Source: Rhodospirillaceae bacterium UBA4468 (GTDB lineage: Bacteria > Pseudomonadota > Alphaproteobacteria > Rhodospirillales > Casp-alpha2). Taken from it: a stretch of 64,000 bases of DNA. Each line of letters begins with the position of its first letter. The first letter of the stretch is position 1. Both the position numbers and the translations under genes were made by a program. Positions 41,281 through 50,537 of the stretch are shown piece by piece. The notes under the pieces were generated by a model, which had not been told where the DNA came from, searched no databases, and worked only from the letters and a program-made list of their open reading frames with translations. The stretch lies in contig DGOK01000012.1 in the NCBI GenBank assembly GCA_002389385.1, positions 1-64,000 of the forward strand, given 5' to 3'.

Positions 41281-42417
41281 ATGCAGGCACTAGCAGACAA
41301 CGGCGTAGACAAAGATACACAATCTGAAGCGCGTGAGACTCTCACGGCGATTGGATTGATGAGTGGCACATCGATGGATGGCATCGACATTGCCATCATT
41401 GAAAGTGATGGCACAAGTGTCTCTAAACGGGGTGCATTTGCGACCTATCCGTATGCTGCAAGCCTTCGACAGCGGCTTTTAGATATTATTGGTCACAAGC
41501 CTGATGGAAGCGATGAAATCGCGGCGATTGTACGTGACGTCACGGATGCGCATGCCGAGGCCGTTGAAGATTTCCTTGGGTGTGCTGGTATTGAGCGTGC
41601 GTCGGTTGATCTGATTGGGTTCCACGGCCAAACGGTTTTTCATGATCCAGATAACGGCATCACATGTCAGTTAGGCGATGGGGCGCGGCTTAGTAAAAGC
41701 CTGGGCATTGATATTGTTTCTGATTTTCGTTCAGCCGACGTTGCCGCAGGCGGGCAGGGCGCGCCATTGGCCCCTTTATATCATGCTGCATTGGCGGCAC
41801 CGATTGAGCCGCCGCTCGGTATTCTTAATTTGGGTGGGGTAGGAAACCTAACGTGGATCAGCGCTGACGGCGGGATTATTGCGTTTGATACGGGCCCGGC
41901 CAATGCTTTGGTTGATGACTGGATGCTCCGCCATACAGGGGCGGCGATGGATGAAGACGGCAAAGTAGCGCGCCAGGGCACTGTTAATGACGCTGCATTG
42001 GTTGCCTTGCTTGATAATTCATATTTTGCTGCTGCGTATCCGAAATCATTGGACCGAGATCATTTCGATGCATCCCCTGTAGAGGCTCTCTCGCTTGAAG
42101 ATGGGGCTGCGACACTGATCGCGTTCTCTGCCGAAGCCGTTGGCTTGGCTCAGGCGATGCTACCATCACCGCCAACGCGTTGGGTGGTCACGGGGGGCGG
42201 CCGACATAATCCTGTGATGATGGCAGCGCTCAGGCGCATTCTTGATTGCCCTGTGGAACCTGTCGAAGCGTTTGGCTGGTCTGGGGATGCCATGGAGGCG
42301 CAAGCATTTGCATATCTTGCGGTGCGCTCAGTTTATGGATTGCCGCTCAGCCTGCCATCGACGACGGGTGTGTCCGAGCCAATGAGCGGTGGTGTGGTTC
42401 ATCGGATCAAGCGATAG
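41281..42417 (+). CDS. anmK: Anhydro-N-acetylmuramic acid kinase
   Basis: Phosphorylates and opens 1,6-anhydro-MurNAc to MurNAc-6-phosphate in cell-wall recycling. The protein is 378 residues from ATG 41281 (MQALADNGVDKD); an upstream GTG at 41239 would bring it within two bases of the divergent tyrS start, so I prefer the later one, although neither has a strong ribosome site. Motifs: GLMSGTSMDGIDIAI (nucleotide-binding DGxD-like loop), GFHGQTVFHDP, GILNLGGVGNLTWI, FDTGPANALVDDW, and VVTGGGRHNPVMMAALRR. Confidence 0.94.
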   Translation: MQALADNGVDKDTQSEARETLTAIGLMSGTSMDGIDIAIIESDGTSVSKRGAFATYPYAASLRQRLLDIIGHKPDGSDEIAAIVRDVTDAHAEAVEDFLGCAGIERASVDLIGFHGQTVFHDPDNGITCQLGDGARLSKSLGIDIVSDFRSADVAAGGQGAPLAPLYHAALAAPIEPPLGILNLGGVGNLTWISADGGIIAFDTGPANALVDDWMLRHTGAAMDEDGKVARQGTVNDAALVALLDNSYFAAAYPKSLDRDHFDASPVEALSLEDGAATLIAFSAEAVGLAQAMLPSPPTRWVVTGGGRHNPVMMAALRRILDCPVEPVEAFGWSGDAMEAQAFAYLAVRSVYGLPLSLPSTTGVSEPMSGGVVHRIKR

Positions 42418-42444
42418 GTCGTTTGCGGGTATATTGGGTGACGT

Positions 42445-42472
42445 CGTCATCCCCACTTTCATGGGAATGACG
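42445..42472. repeat. 28-base palindromic repeat between anmK and the hydrolase gene
   Basis: CGTCATCCCCACTTTC followed by ATGGGAATGACG: outer arms CGTCAT/ATGACG pair perfectly, inner CCCA/TGGG too, with one mismatch. It shares the CGTCAT..CC opening with the elements at 23.1-23.2 kb and lies between two convergent genes, so it may also end transcription. Confidence 0.65.
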
Positions 42473-42486
42473 TTAGCCAAAAAATC

Positions 42487-43122
42487 TTAGAGATGTTCGT
42501 TTAAATAACGTTCGACATGTTTGTCCATGGCGTCGAGGTGATTGCGGAAGAAGTGATCGCAACCTTTCACAACGTTGTAGTCGATCGCGATATTCTTTTG
42601 CTTGCCGAGTTTGTCGGCAAGTTTTGCAACGCTGTCTTCTGGGATGATGTCATCGCTGTCACCATGAACCATTAAGCCGCTTGCAGGGCAGGGGGCTAGA
42701 AACGAGAAATCGTGAAGGCTGGCGGGCGTTGCAATCGAAATGAAGCCGTTGATCTCGGGACGGCGCATCATCAGCTGCATTGAAATCCAGGCACCAAACG
42801 AGAATCCGGCAATCCAACATCCGGTTGCGTTCGGGTTATGCCCCTGCATCCAGTCGAGTGCAGCAGCTGCATCGCTCAGCTCGCCGATACCGCTATCGAA
42901 CTCGCCTTGTGAGCGTCCTACGCCACGGAAATTGAACCGAAGCGTCGAGAAGCCACGCTTGGTGAAATGATGATAAAGCGAATAAACAACTTTGTTGTTC
43001 ATTGTACCGCCATGTTGCGGATGTGGGTGTAAAATTAGGGCTACCGGAGCGTCATCTGTCTTCGCGTGCTGGTAGCGACCCTCTAGGCGGCCTTCCGGTC
43101 CGTTAAAAATCACGTCAGGCAT
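42487..43122 (-). CDS. Alpha/beta hydrolase
   Basis: A 211-residue cytoplasmic hydrolase of the short YtaP/DLH-like group. The start is ATG 43122 (MPDVIFNGPEGRLEGRYQ) behind AGAGAGG; the longer frame lacks a ribosome site. The sequence shows LILHPHPQHGGTMNNKVV, an oxyanion-loop motif of this group, the nucleophile elbow GFSFGAW (Ser in G-x-S-x-G), an Asp in HGDSDDIIPED, and a final His in GCDHFF. Substrate unknown, probably an ester or thioester. It diverges from the cysE-suf operon. Confidence 0.87.
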   Translation of the reverse strand: MPDVIFNGPEGRLEGRYQHAKTDDAPVALILHPHPQHGGTMNNKVVYSLYHHFTKRGFSTLRFNFRGVGRSQGEFDSGIGELSDAAAALDWMQGHNPNATGCWIAGFSFGAWISMQLMMRRPEINGFISIATPASLHDFSFLAPCPASGLMVHGDSDDIIPEDSVAKLADKLGKQKNIAIDYNVVKGCDHFFRNHLDAMDKHVERYLNEHL

Positions 43123-43221
43123 AGGGTGGGACCTCTCTTTAAAACATCGATTAAAATTGTTGACCAAAGAAATCAGTTAATCTGCAAAAACATCACATAA
43201 ACATGGACTTTTTAGCTTGAA

Positions 43222-43254
43222 ATACTTGACCGCTTTACTCGGATATCTTATATA
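43222..43254 (+). promoter_or_regulatory. Promoter with overlapping IscR type 1-like operator upstream of cysE
   Basis: A sigma70-type promoter is visible: TTGACC at 43226-43231, a 17-base spacer, and TATATA at 43249-43254. A 25-base site at 43222-43246 overlaps the -35, starting ATACTTGAC and ending GGATAT. It matches 21 of 25 positions of the Escherichia coli IscR type 1 consensus, including both ATA/TAT ends and the GAC and TC cores. As iscR is the second gene of this operon, cluster-loaded IscR probably represses its own transcription here. Confidence 0.7.
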
Positions 43255-43266
43255 ACCTAATAAGAA

Positions 43267-43309
43267 ATGTGCCTACACCGGGCTGTAAATTCAACCCACG
43301 TAGGCACAT
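43267..43309 (+). promoter_or_regulatory. Long hairpin in the leader of the cysE-suf transcript
   Basis: A perfect 10-bp inverted repeat, ATGTGCCTAC (43267-43276) and GTAGGCACAT (43300-43309), closes a loop in which GGG and CCC can also pair. It starts 13 bases after the -10 and ends 36 bases before cysE, so it must be near the 5' end of the mRNA. No T-run follows, so it is not a simple terminator. It may be an operator dyad or a structured RNA leader. Function not known. Confidence 0.5.
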
Positions 43310-43345
43310 CGTCCTAACGAGCGATGTGAAGATAAAGAACATGCC

Positions 43346-44101
43346 ATGGTTTTCAAGCGATTAAAGGCCGATCTAGACGCCTTTCTTGAACGAGACCCCG
43401 CTGCGCGGTCACGTTTTGAGGTGGTTATCCTGTATCAAGGATTCCATGCCGTTGTGTTTTATCGGGTGGCGAACTGGTTTTGGCAGGCTGGATTACAATT
43501 TATCGGACGCCTGATTTCTCAGTTTGGCAGGCTCTTTACAGGTATCGAAATTCATCCTGGTGCGACCATCGGTTGCTGCTTCGTGATTGACCATGGGGCT
43601 GGCGTCGTAATCGGCGAAACGGCCGAGATCGGTGACAACGTGACACTTTATCATAATGTGACGCTGGGCGGTGTTGCACCAAGTGTTGATAGCGCCGCGC
43701 AGGTTGGCACAAAACGTCACCCAACATTAGGCGATGGCGTGATTGTTGGCTCAGGCGCACAGATATTAGGCCCAATTAACGTTGGTGATAATGCACGTGT
43801 CGGTGCCAACGCGGTCGTCACGTCTGACGTGCCAGCGAACGTCACGGCAGTGGGTATCCCGGCCAGGATCATTCCGCCGCGCGATAAATCCAAAGCTGGC
43901 GAGTTCCGCGCTTATGCAACTTCACCTGAAGGTGTGCCTGACCCTGTGCAGCAGGTTCTGGATCAGCTGCGCAATGAAATTGGCGATCTCAAAGGTCGTA
44001 TTGGCGAATTAGAGACAGAGCGTGATGCGCTCAGAGATGATGCAAATAACGAAAACGACGACACCGATCGTGGTGATAAAAAGAAATCATCCGTGGCATA
44101 A
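43346..44101 (+). CDS. cysE: Serine O-acetyltransferase
   Basis: Makes O-acetylserine, the precursor of cysteine, from serine and acetyl-CoA. The 251-residue protein has the short N-terminal helical part, the catalytic motif [40 protein letters not shown] (key residues His, Asp and His; about 70-110), left-handed beta-helix repeats, and a C-terminal coiled coil with an acidic/basic tail (about 200-251) not found in all homologues. As first gene of the Fe-S operon it links cysteine supply to the three cysteine desulfurases that consume it. The ribosome site is weak. Confidence 0.93.
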   Translation: MVFKRLKADLDAFLERDPAARSRFEVVILYQGFHAVVFYRVANWFWQAGLQFIGRLISQFGRLFTGIEIHPGATIGCCFVIDHGAGVVIGETAEIGDNVTLYHNVTLGGVAPSVDSAAQVGTKRHPTLGDGVIVGSGAQILGPINVGDNARVGANAVVTSDVPANVTAVGIPARIIPPRDKSKAGEFRAYATSPEGVPDPVQQVLDQLRNEIGDLKGRIGELETERDALRDDANNENDDTDRGDKKKSSVA

Positions 44102-44132
44102 GTCTCGGTCGGTGATGTAAGGGAGCGACAAA

Positions 44133-44606
44133 ATGAAACTAAGCACCAAAGGACGCTACGCCGTCATGGCGATGGTTGATCTGGCGACCCACTCCAAGGG
44201 AAAACCGACGACGCTTGCAGATGTTGCAGATCGTCAGGAAATCTCTCTTTCGTATCTTGAACAATTGTTTGGCCATCTGCGCCGCGGTCAGCTTGTCACG
44301 AGTGTACGTGGCCCGGGCGGCGGTTACTTGCTAGCCCGTGAGCCTGCAGAAATTCGTGTTGCCGATGTCATCATGGCTGTTGATGAGCCGATCAAGGCGA
44401 CGCGATGTACACCGGGTAGCCCCGCTGGTTGTCATGGTGGACAGCAACGATGCCTGACGCATGATCTTTGGGAAGAACTTGGAAATCAGATCTATCTGTT
44501 TTTGAATTCTGTCTCTCTTGAGGATGTGGCAACGCGGCGCGTCTTGGGCTCAAGCGGCATGCTTTATGTGCAAGGCCGTGATCAGCAAATAGCTGCTGGT
44601 GAGTAA
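44133..44606 (+). CDS. iscR: Rrf2-family Fe-S regulator IscR
   Basis: A 157-residue winged-helix repressor: MKLSTKGRYAVMAMVDLA opening, recognition helix region ISLSYLEQLFGHLRRGQLV, wing VRGPGGGYLL. The cluster ligands are visible as Cys92, Cys100 and Cys107 plus His110 in the segment from TRCTPGS to CLTHDLW, the same ending as in Escherichia coli IscR, although the two cysteine spacings are slightly longer. It should hold a [2Fe-2S] cluster and repress Fe-S biogenesis genes when clusters are plentiful, probably through the box at 43222-43246. Second gene of the operon. Confidence 0.93.
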   Translation: MKLSTKGRYAVMAMVDLATHSKGKPTTLADVADRQEISLSYLEQLFGHLRRGQLVTSVRGPGGGYLLAREPAEIRVADVIMAVDEPIKATRCTPGSPAGCHGGQQRCLTHDLWEELGNQIYLFLNSVSLEDVATRRVLGSSGMLYVQGRDQQIAAGE

Positions 44607-44638
44607 AACTCAAAACGAAATTAGGAAATCGTATACCC

Positions 44639-45742
44639 ATGACTGACGCCTGTTACCTTGATCATAACGCGACGACGCCTTTGCGGGATGCCGCAAAGGA
44701 GGCGATGGCGTGTGCGATAGAGGTTACGGGGAATGCGTCATCGGTGCATAGATTCGGTCGTGATCAGCGGAAGATCATTGAGGACGCACGCCAGCAAGTC
44801 GCGAACCTGGCCGACGTCAGCCCGGCTAATGTGATCTTCACGTCAGGCGGTTCCGAAGCCAATAATACAGTGCTTCGAGGCATTGCAACATCAACACGCA
44901 TCACCTCGACGATTGAGCATGCATCCGTTCTTGATGCGGATAGTGCCGCAATCAGGATTGACGTCGACGGCAATGGCCTGTTCGATCTAGATGCGCTCCA
45001 AGCGACTCATGGCGACTTAGATGCCCCGGCACTTGTGTCTGTCATGGCGGCCAATAATGAAACAGGCGTCATTCAGCCGATTGCCGAGATCGCCCAAATC
45101 GTTCGTGACCATGACGGTAGATTGCACGTGGATGCGATCCAGTGGGCGGGAAAATTACCTTTATTTGAGCTCACAGTTTTGGCTGATGCCGTAACGATTA
45201 GTGCTCATAAGCTGGGTGGCCCGCAGGGCGTTGGCGCGATTATCGTGCGTGACGGTGTCCCGTTTGAGCCGATTGTCAAAGGTGGCGGACAGGAACGTCG
45301 ACGCCGCGCTGGCACCGAAAATGCGATTGGTATCGCCGGATTTGGTGCTGCGTGCGAGGCGGCGGCTTTGGATCAAGCGCACTATGCCGAGCTGGCAACG
45401 TTCCGAGATAAAATCGAAGCTGATCTCGGCGCTCAGGCTCGTGTTTATGGAGATAAAGCTACGCGGCTTAACAACACAACATGTATCGGTATGCCGGGTG
45501 TCTCTGCGGAAACGCAGGTGATGGCATTCGATCTTGCAGGTATTGCCATAAGTGCTGGATCCGCATGCTCGAGTGGCAAGGTTGAGCCGAGCCATGTTCT
45601 GATTGCTATGGGTATCGATCATGATGAAGCAGCTGAGGCTGTTCGTGTGTCCCTCGGATGGTCGAGCACTATGCAGGATGCGGAACGCTTTATTGATGTT
45701 TGGCAGAGCTTGCGGTCCCGAACCGCATCGGAGGCCGCGTAA
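44639..45742 (+). CDS. Class I cysteine desulfurase (NifS/IscS-like), first copy
   Basis: A 367-residue pyridoxal-phosphate enzyme that removes sulfur from cysteine. It opens with DACYLDHNATTPLRDAAKEAM, has GGSEANNTVLRG, the cofactor lysine in ADAVTISAHKLGGPQGVGA, and the catalytic loop AGSACSSGKVEPSHVL. The class I (NifS/IscS) loop identifies it, unlike the SufS further on. It is more divergent from IscS than the next gene (a weaker C-terminus) and its reading frame runs almost into it. Sits between iscR and iscS. Its separate role is not known. Confidence 0.88.
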   Translation: MTDACYLDHNATTPLRDAAKEAMACAIEVTGNASSVHRFGRDQRKIIEDARQQVANLADVSPANVIFTSGGSEANNTVLRGIATSTRITSTIEHASVLDADSAAIRIDVDGNGLFDLDALQATHGDLDAPALVSVMAANNETGVIQPIAEIAQIVRDHDGRLHVDAIQWAGKLPLFELTVLADAVTISAHKLGGPQGVGAIIVRDGVPFEPIVKGGGQERRRRAGTENAIGIAGFGAACEAAALDQAHYAELATFRDKIEADLGAQARVYGDKATRLNNTTCIGMPGVSAETQVMAFDLAGIAISAGSACSSGKVEPSHVLIAMGIDHDEAAEAVRVSLGWSSTMQDAERFIDVWQSLRSRTASEAA

Positions 45743-45743
45743 C

Positions 45744-46931
45744 ATGTGTGCAGCCCGTCCCATCTATATAGATTATCAAGCCACGACACCTGTTGATACG
45801 CGTGTCATGGACGTGATGACGCCGTTCTTCACAGAAATGTTCGGCAACCCGCATTCAACATCACATAGTTATGGCTTGGAAGCGCGGGACGCGGTTGAGG
45901 CTGCGCGCGTTCAGGTGGCAGGCATGATCAATGCCGATCCGCGCGAAGTGATCTTCACGTCGGGTGCGACCGAAAGCAACAATATGGCGATCAAAGGCGT
46001 TGGGCGTTTCTTTGCCGGACGTAAGGGGCGCATGATTGCCCCCGTCACTGAGCATAAATGTGTTCTGGAATCCCTTAAATATGTCGCGAAGCTTGGCTAT
46101 GAAATCACACTGTTACCTGTCGGTACGGATGGTCTGTTAGATCCCGCTGCCGTCAAAGATGCGATCCGCGATGACACTGCGCTGGTCTCTGTGATGCATG
46201 TGAATAATGAAATTGGTGTGATCCAGCCGATGGCTGAGATCGGTGCGATTTGCCGTGAGCGTGGTGTGTATCTGCATTCGGATGCAGCGCAAGCCGCCGG
46301 TAAAACGTCGATTGACGTTGCCGCCATGAATATCGATTTGCTGAGCCTGAGCAGCCATAAGATGTACGGTCCGATGGGTGTGGGCGTCCTTTATGTGCGC
46401 CGCAAGCCGCGTGTCCGCCTTGAGCCATTGATGCATGGTGGTGGTCAGGAGCGTACATTGCGCTCGGGCACATTACCGGCACCGCTTGTTGTTGGTATGG
46501 GTAAGGCTGCAGAAATTATTACCAACGAGACCGATGCCGATCATCCGCGCATCCGCGATCTTCGTGATCGGCTGATGAAGGGTCTTCAACAGCGGGTCCC
46601 GGGTACGTTTATCAACGGCAGCTTGGATCATCGCATCTCAGGTAATCTGAATATCGGATTTGAAGGTATTGATTCCGAAGCTTTGATGGATGCGGTTAAA
46701 GATCAAATTGCCCTTTCAAGTGGGTCAGCATGCACATCCGCAGCCGTAGAGCCTTCGTATGTATTACGAGCGCTTGGTTTGTCGGATACAGACGCACACG
46801 CATCGGTTCGCATGTGCGTTGGGCGTATGACGACATCGGATGAAATTGATACTGCGATTGCAGCTTTAAGCGCTGCTGTAACGACGTTAAGAGAAGCAGA
46901 TGAGAGCCGCCTTCGGGTGCATACGGCGTAA
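45744..46931 (+). CDS. iscS: Cysteine desulfurase IscS
   Basis: A 395-residue class I desulfurase that supplies sulfur for Fe-S clusters and tRNA thiolation. The start is ATG 45744 ([18 protein letters not shown]), one base after the previous stop and behind GGAGG; the longer frame overlaps the preceding gene. Features: [33 protein letters not shown], lysine in [16 protein letters not shown], and the catalytic loop [19 protein letters not shown], almost identical to Escherichia coli IscS. The following sufBCDS genes make this an IscS-SUF hybrid operon. Confidence 0.93.
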   Translation: MCAARPIYIDYQATTPVDTRVMDVMTPFFTEMFGNPHSTSHSYGLEARDAVEAARVQVAGMINADPREVIFTSGATESNNMAIKGVGRFFAGRKGRMIAPVTEHKCVLESLKYVAKLGYEITLLPVGTDGLLDPAAVKDAIRDDTALVSVMHVNNEIGVIQPMAEIGAICRERGVYLHSDAAQAAGKTSIDVAAMNIDLLSLSSHKMYGPMGVGVLYVRRKPRVRLEPLMHGGGQERTLRSGTLPAPLVVGMGKAAEIITNETDADHPRIRDLRDRLMKGLQQRVPGTFINGSLDHRISGNLNIGFEGIDSEALMDAVKDQIALSSGSACTSAAVEPSYVLRALGLSDTDAHASVRMCVGRMTTSDEIDTAIAALSAAVTTLREADESRLRVHTA

Positions 46932-46963
46932 GCCAGAGACGACTAACAAAGGAAGAGATTAAA

Positions 46964-48430
46964 ATGCCAGCGACAGCGGAAACTGCCGATCAGGTCCAAT
47001 CTATTGAGGGTGAGAAGTACAAGTACGGCTTCATCACTGAGATTGAATCGGATATGGCACCAAAAGGACTAAGCGAAGATATTGTTCGCTTTATCTCGGC
47101 CAAAAAGAATGAGCCTGAATGGTTGCTTGATTGGCGCTTGAAAGCGTATCGCCGTTGGTTGGAAATGCCTGAGCCAAAATGGGCCAAGGTCGATTTCCCA
47201 CCGATCGATTATCAGCAGTACCACTATTATTCAGCACCCAAGAGCCAGGAAGATGGCCCGCAAAGTCTTGAAGACGTTGATCCAGAGCTTTTGGCGACCT
47301 ACGAGAAATTAGGTATTCCAATTCGCGAGCAAGAAATGCTCGCAGGTGTGCAGAATGTCGCAGTCGATTATGTCTTCGATAGTGTCTCTGTTGCGACGAC
47401 ATTCAAAAAGAAGCTCGAGGCTGCTGGCGTTATCTTCTGCCCAATCTCTGAAGCGCTTGAACGTTGCCCTGATCTGGTTCGGAAATACTTAGGCACCGTT
47501 GTGCCAATGGCAGATAACAAGCATTCGTGCCTGAACTCAGCTGTCTTTACTGATGGCTCGTTTGTGTACATCCCGCCGGGCGTTAAGTGTCCCATGGAAC
47601 TGTCGACATATTTTCGTATTAACGAACAAAATACGGGCCAGTTCGAGCGTACATTGATCATTGCTGATAAGGGCTCATACGTGAGTTACCTTGAAGGCTG
47701 CACAGCACCGATGCGTGATGAAAATCAATTGCATGCTGCTGTTGTTGAATTGATCGCGCTGGATGACGCCGAGATAAAATACTCAACGGTTCAAAACTGG
47801 TATCCGGGTGATGCGGATGGCAAGGGCGGCATTTATAACTTTGTCACCAAGCGTGGCGCATGCCGGGGTAAAAACTCCAAGATTTCATGGACCCAGGTTG
47901 AGACGGGTTCAGCGATCACATGGAAGTATCCAAGCTGCATCCTGCAGGGTGATAACTCGGTGGGTGAATTTTATTCCATCGCGATCACCAACAATGCGCA
48001 GCAGGCTGACACGGGTACCAAGATGATCCATATCGGCAAGAATACGACGTCGCGGATTATCTCGAAGGGTATTTCAGCAGGTAAATCTGATCAGACGTAT
48101 CGCGGTCTTGTGAAAATCTCGGCCAAGGCTGAGGGAGCACGTAATTACACGCAATGTGACTCGCTTTTGATTGGTGATAAATGTGGTGCGCATACCGTGC
48201 CGTATATTGAAAGTCGCAATAAAGCCGCGATTGTTGAGCACGAAGCCACCACCTCAACCATCTCGGAAGACCAGCTTTTCTATCTGCGCCAACGGGGTAT
48301 CCCGCAAGAAGCTGCAGTTGCACTGGTCGTTAACGGGTTCTGCCGAGAAGTGTTGCAGCAGTTGCCTATGGAATTCGCCGTCGAAGCGCAAAAGCTTGTC
48401 GGTATCTCGCTTGAAGGAAGTGTCGGTTAA
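46964..48430 (+). CDS. sufB: Fe-S scaffold subunit SufB
   Basis: A 488-residue component of the SufBCD scaffold on which Fe-S clusters are built. Family signatures: [18 protein letters not shown] near residue 45, [25 protein letters not shown] (cysteine-containing), [20 protein letters not shown], and the conserved C-terminal segment [23 protein letters not shown] with Cys, then [20 protein letters not shown]. It contacts SufC and SufD and carries the catalytic cysteine and glutamate. Follows iscS by 32 bases with a GGAAGAG ribosome site. Confidence 0.96.
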   Translation: MPATAETADQVQSIEGEKYKYGFITEIESDMAPKGLSEDIVRFISAKKNEPEWLLDWRLKAYRRWLEMPEPKWAKVDFPPIDYQQYHYYSAPKSQEDGPQSLEDVDPELLATYEKLGIPIREQEMLAGVQNVAVDYVFDSVSVATTFKKKLEAAGVIFCPISEALERCPDLVRKYLGTVVPMADNKHSCLNSAVFTDGSFVYIPPGVKCPMELSTYFRINEQNTGQFERTLIIADKGSYVSYLEGCTAPMRDENQLHAAVVELIALDDAEIKYSTVQNWYPGDADGKGGIYNFVTKRGACRGKNSKISWTQVETGSAITWKYPSCILQGDNSVGEFYSIAITNNAQQADTGTKMIHIGKNTTSRIISKGISAGKSDQTYRGLVKISAKAEGARNYTQCDSLLIGDKCGAHTVPYIESRNKAAIVEHEATTSTISEDQLFYLRQRGIPQEAAVALVVNGFCREVLQQLPMEFAVEAQKLVGISLEGSVG

Positions 48431-48456
48431 GCCGGCCGTTAAAGGAATATAGAACG

Positions 48457-49206
48457 ATGTTAGAAATTAAAGATCTCCATGCCACTGTTGGCGGCACTGA
48501 AATTCTTAAAGGCCTGCACCTGGTTGTTGAGCCTGGCGAAGTGCATGCCATTATGGGCCCGAACGGGTCTGGTAAGTCGACCTTGTCGTATGTGCTTGCG
48601 GGCCGCGAAGGGTATGACGTGACGGGTGGCCGAATCATCTATAACGGTGAAGACCTCACAAACCTTGAGCCGGAAGAGCGTGCTGCTAAGGGCATTTTCT
48701 TGGCGTTTCAATACCCGGTAGAAATTCCAGGTGTGCCGAACTCCACATTTTTGAACGAAGCGCTGAATGCTGTGCGTCGTTACCGCGGCGAAGAAGAGAT
48801 GGATAAGATTGAGTTCATCAAAATGCTTCGCGCCAAGACGAAAGAGCTGAGCATGTCCGATGAGATGCTCAAGCGCGCCGTTAATGTGGGCTTCTCGGGT
48901 GGTGAGAAAAAGCGTAACGAAGTCCTGCAGATGGCAATCCTTGAGCCAACGTTGGCAATCCTCGACGAAACAGATAGTGGTCTTGATATCGATGCGCTAA
49001 AAATTGTTGCTGATGGCGTCAATGCGCTGCGTTCACCTGAGCGTTCAAGCCTTGTGATCACACACTATCAGCGCCTGCTCGATTACATTGTGCCGGACAA
49101 AGTACATATTCTTGCTAAGGGTCGCATTCAGCACACGGGTGGCAAAGAGTTAGCCCATGAGCTTGAAGCAAAAGGATATGCAGACTTCGTTGGGGAGGCT
49201 GCTTAA
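48457..49206 (+). CDS. sufC: SUF ATPase SufC
   Basis: A 249-residue ABC-type ATPase that drives SufBCD conformational change. Walker A is GPNGSGKST (about 36-44), the signature is FSGGEKKRNEVLQ, and Walker B is LAILDETDSGLDIDAL, where the family has the D-S-G-L-D-I pattern; the H-loop is VITHYQRLL. Unlike importers it has no membrane partner. The stop overlaps the sufD start by one base (49206), so the two are translationally coupled. Confidence 0.96.
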   Translation: MLEIKDLHATVGGTEILKGLHLVVEPGEVHAIMGPNGSGKSTLSYVLAGREGYDVTGGRIIYNGEDLTNLEPEERAAKGIFLAFQYPVEIPGVPNSTFLNEALNAVRRYRGEEEMDKIEFIKMLRAKTKELSMSDEMLKRAVNVGFSGGEKKRNEVLQMAILEPTLAILDETDSGLDIDALKIVADGVNALRSPERSSLVITHYQRLLDYIVPDKVHILAKGRIQHTGGKELAHELEAKGYADFVGEAA

Positions 49207-50537
49207 TGTCGATCCTTCCGTTCATCGAAGGTGAGCCAATTGCGGGACGTCAGCTTATTGGCCAGGACTTGGCATGGCTGACGACACGCCGCCAGGCGGG
49301 CATCGAGCGTTTTCAGAAAACCGGCCTGCCAACACAAAAATTGGAAAGCTGGAAATATACGCGTCTGCGTCCTTTGGATGATACGCGTTACTTACCTGTA
49401 GATGCTGGTGGCACCGATATCAGTATTGATACTGTGCCGAGTGTTGGCGATGTTGCCGCACGTCTTGTTTTTGTGAATGGACGTCTGCGCGCTGATTTAT
49501 CTGACATCAGTGAGCTGCCTGAAGGTGTCCGTTTTGATACTCTCGAGAATGTGTTGGCGGAAGATCCGTTATGGGTTGAGGCCAACATGGGCAGTGTTGC
49601 CAAAGATGCTGATCAGGCAATGCTGGCACTTAATGATGCCATGATGGACTCCGGCTTTGTGCTGCATGTTCAAAAGGGCAAAGCGCTGACGAAGCCTGTT
49701 GAGGTCGTTTTTATTGGTGGCCTGACAGATCAAGCGATTGCATATTTTCCACGTAACCTGATCGTTCTCGAAGAAGCGTCTCAGGCGACATTGGTAAAAC
49801 ATCATGTCGGTCATGGCCGTGCTGAGTACTTTGCGAATTCAGTTTCGGAAATTGCTGTCGGTGATGCTGCCAATTTCAAGCACTACAAAGTACAAGCTGA
49901 GAGCATCCACGCTGCTCACGTTGCAACGGTTCACACACGTATCGGTCGCGATGCCAATTACGAAGGTTTTGGCCTGTCGATTGGTGGCCTGCTGTCACGT
50001 ACCGAGACTAATATTACATTAGCTGGGCAAGGGGCTAATGCCGGTTTGCATGGTGCTTATATGATGCGTGGGAATGAGCATTGCGATAACACATCTTATA
50101 TTGATATGGCCGTGCCAAATACGACCTGTAATCAAGTGTTTAAAGGTGTGTTGGACGATGCAAGTCGTGGTGTATTTCAAGGTAAAATCCACGTTGCCAG
50201 AGATGCTCAAAAGGCTGACGGGCGGATGCTGAATAAAACATTGTTGCTGAGCAATGATGCCGAGATCGACAGCAAGCCTGAACTCGAGATTTATGCAGAC
50301 GATGTTCAGTGCGCGCATGGCATGACGACGGGACAACTTGATACGACAGCGCTGTTCTATTTGCGCTCGCGCGGTATCCCCGAAGCGTTGGCTCGTAATA
50401 TGCTGGTGCAATCATTCTTGGGCGATGCTTTGGAAGAAATTTCTGATGAGAACGTCCGTGAAGTATTCCTGGACCGGGTTGTTCATTGGCTGCCAGCACA
50501 CTGCTTTTTAGCAGGCGAATGGAAGGAAAGCGCTTAA
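49206..50537 (+). CDS. sufD: Fe-S scaffold subunit SufD
   Basis: A 443-residue partner of SufB and SufC. The N-terminal region (about 1-140) is helical and variable, with LESWKYTRLRPLDD; the core is a right-handed beta-helix with repeated strands. The C-terminal motif is DVQCAHGMTTGQLDTTALFYLRSRGIPEALARNML, containing the conserved cluster-related His/Cys, and FLGDALEEI. It acts as the second scaffold arm of SufBC2D. Start ATG 49206 overlaps sufC; the stop TAA overlaps the sufS start (50537). Confidence 0.95.
   Translation: MSILPFIEGEPIAGRQLIGQDLAWLTTRRQAGIERFQKTGLPTQKLESWKYTRLRPLDDTRYLPVDAGGTDISIDTVPSVGDVAARLVFVNGRLRADLSDISELPEGVRFDTLENVLAEDPLWVEANMGSVAKDADQAMLALNDAMMDSGFVLHVQKGKALTKPVEVVFIGGLTDQAIAYFPRNLIVLEEASQATLVKHHVGHGRAEYFANSVSEIAVGDAANFKHYKVQAESIHAAHVATVHTRIGRDANYEGFGLSIGGLLSRTETNITLAGQGANAGLHGAYMMRGNEHCDNTSYIDMAVPNTTCNQVFKGVLDDASRGVFQGKIHVARDAQKADGRMLNKTLLLSNDAEIDSKPELEIYADDVQCAHGMTTGQLDTTALFYLRSRGIPEALARNMLVQSFLGDALEEISDENVREVFLDRVVHWLPAHCFLAGEWKESA

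Noticed and set aside
43267..43309. Calling the cysE leader hairpin a Rho-independent terminator
   Set aside because: No T-run follows the stem, and the operon genes lie directly downstream.
50019..50411. 130-codon frame opposite sufD
   Set aside because: No homology, no ribosome site, and fully covered by a confidently identified gene.
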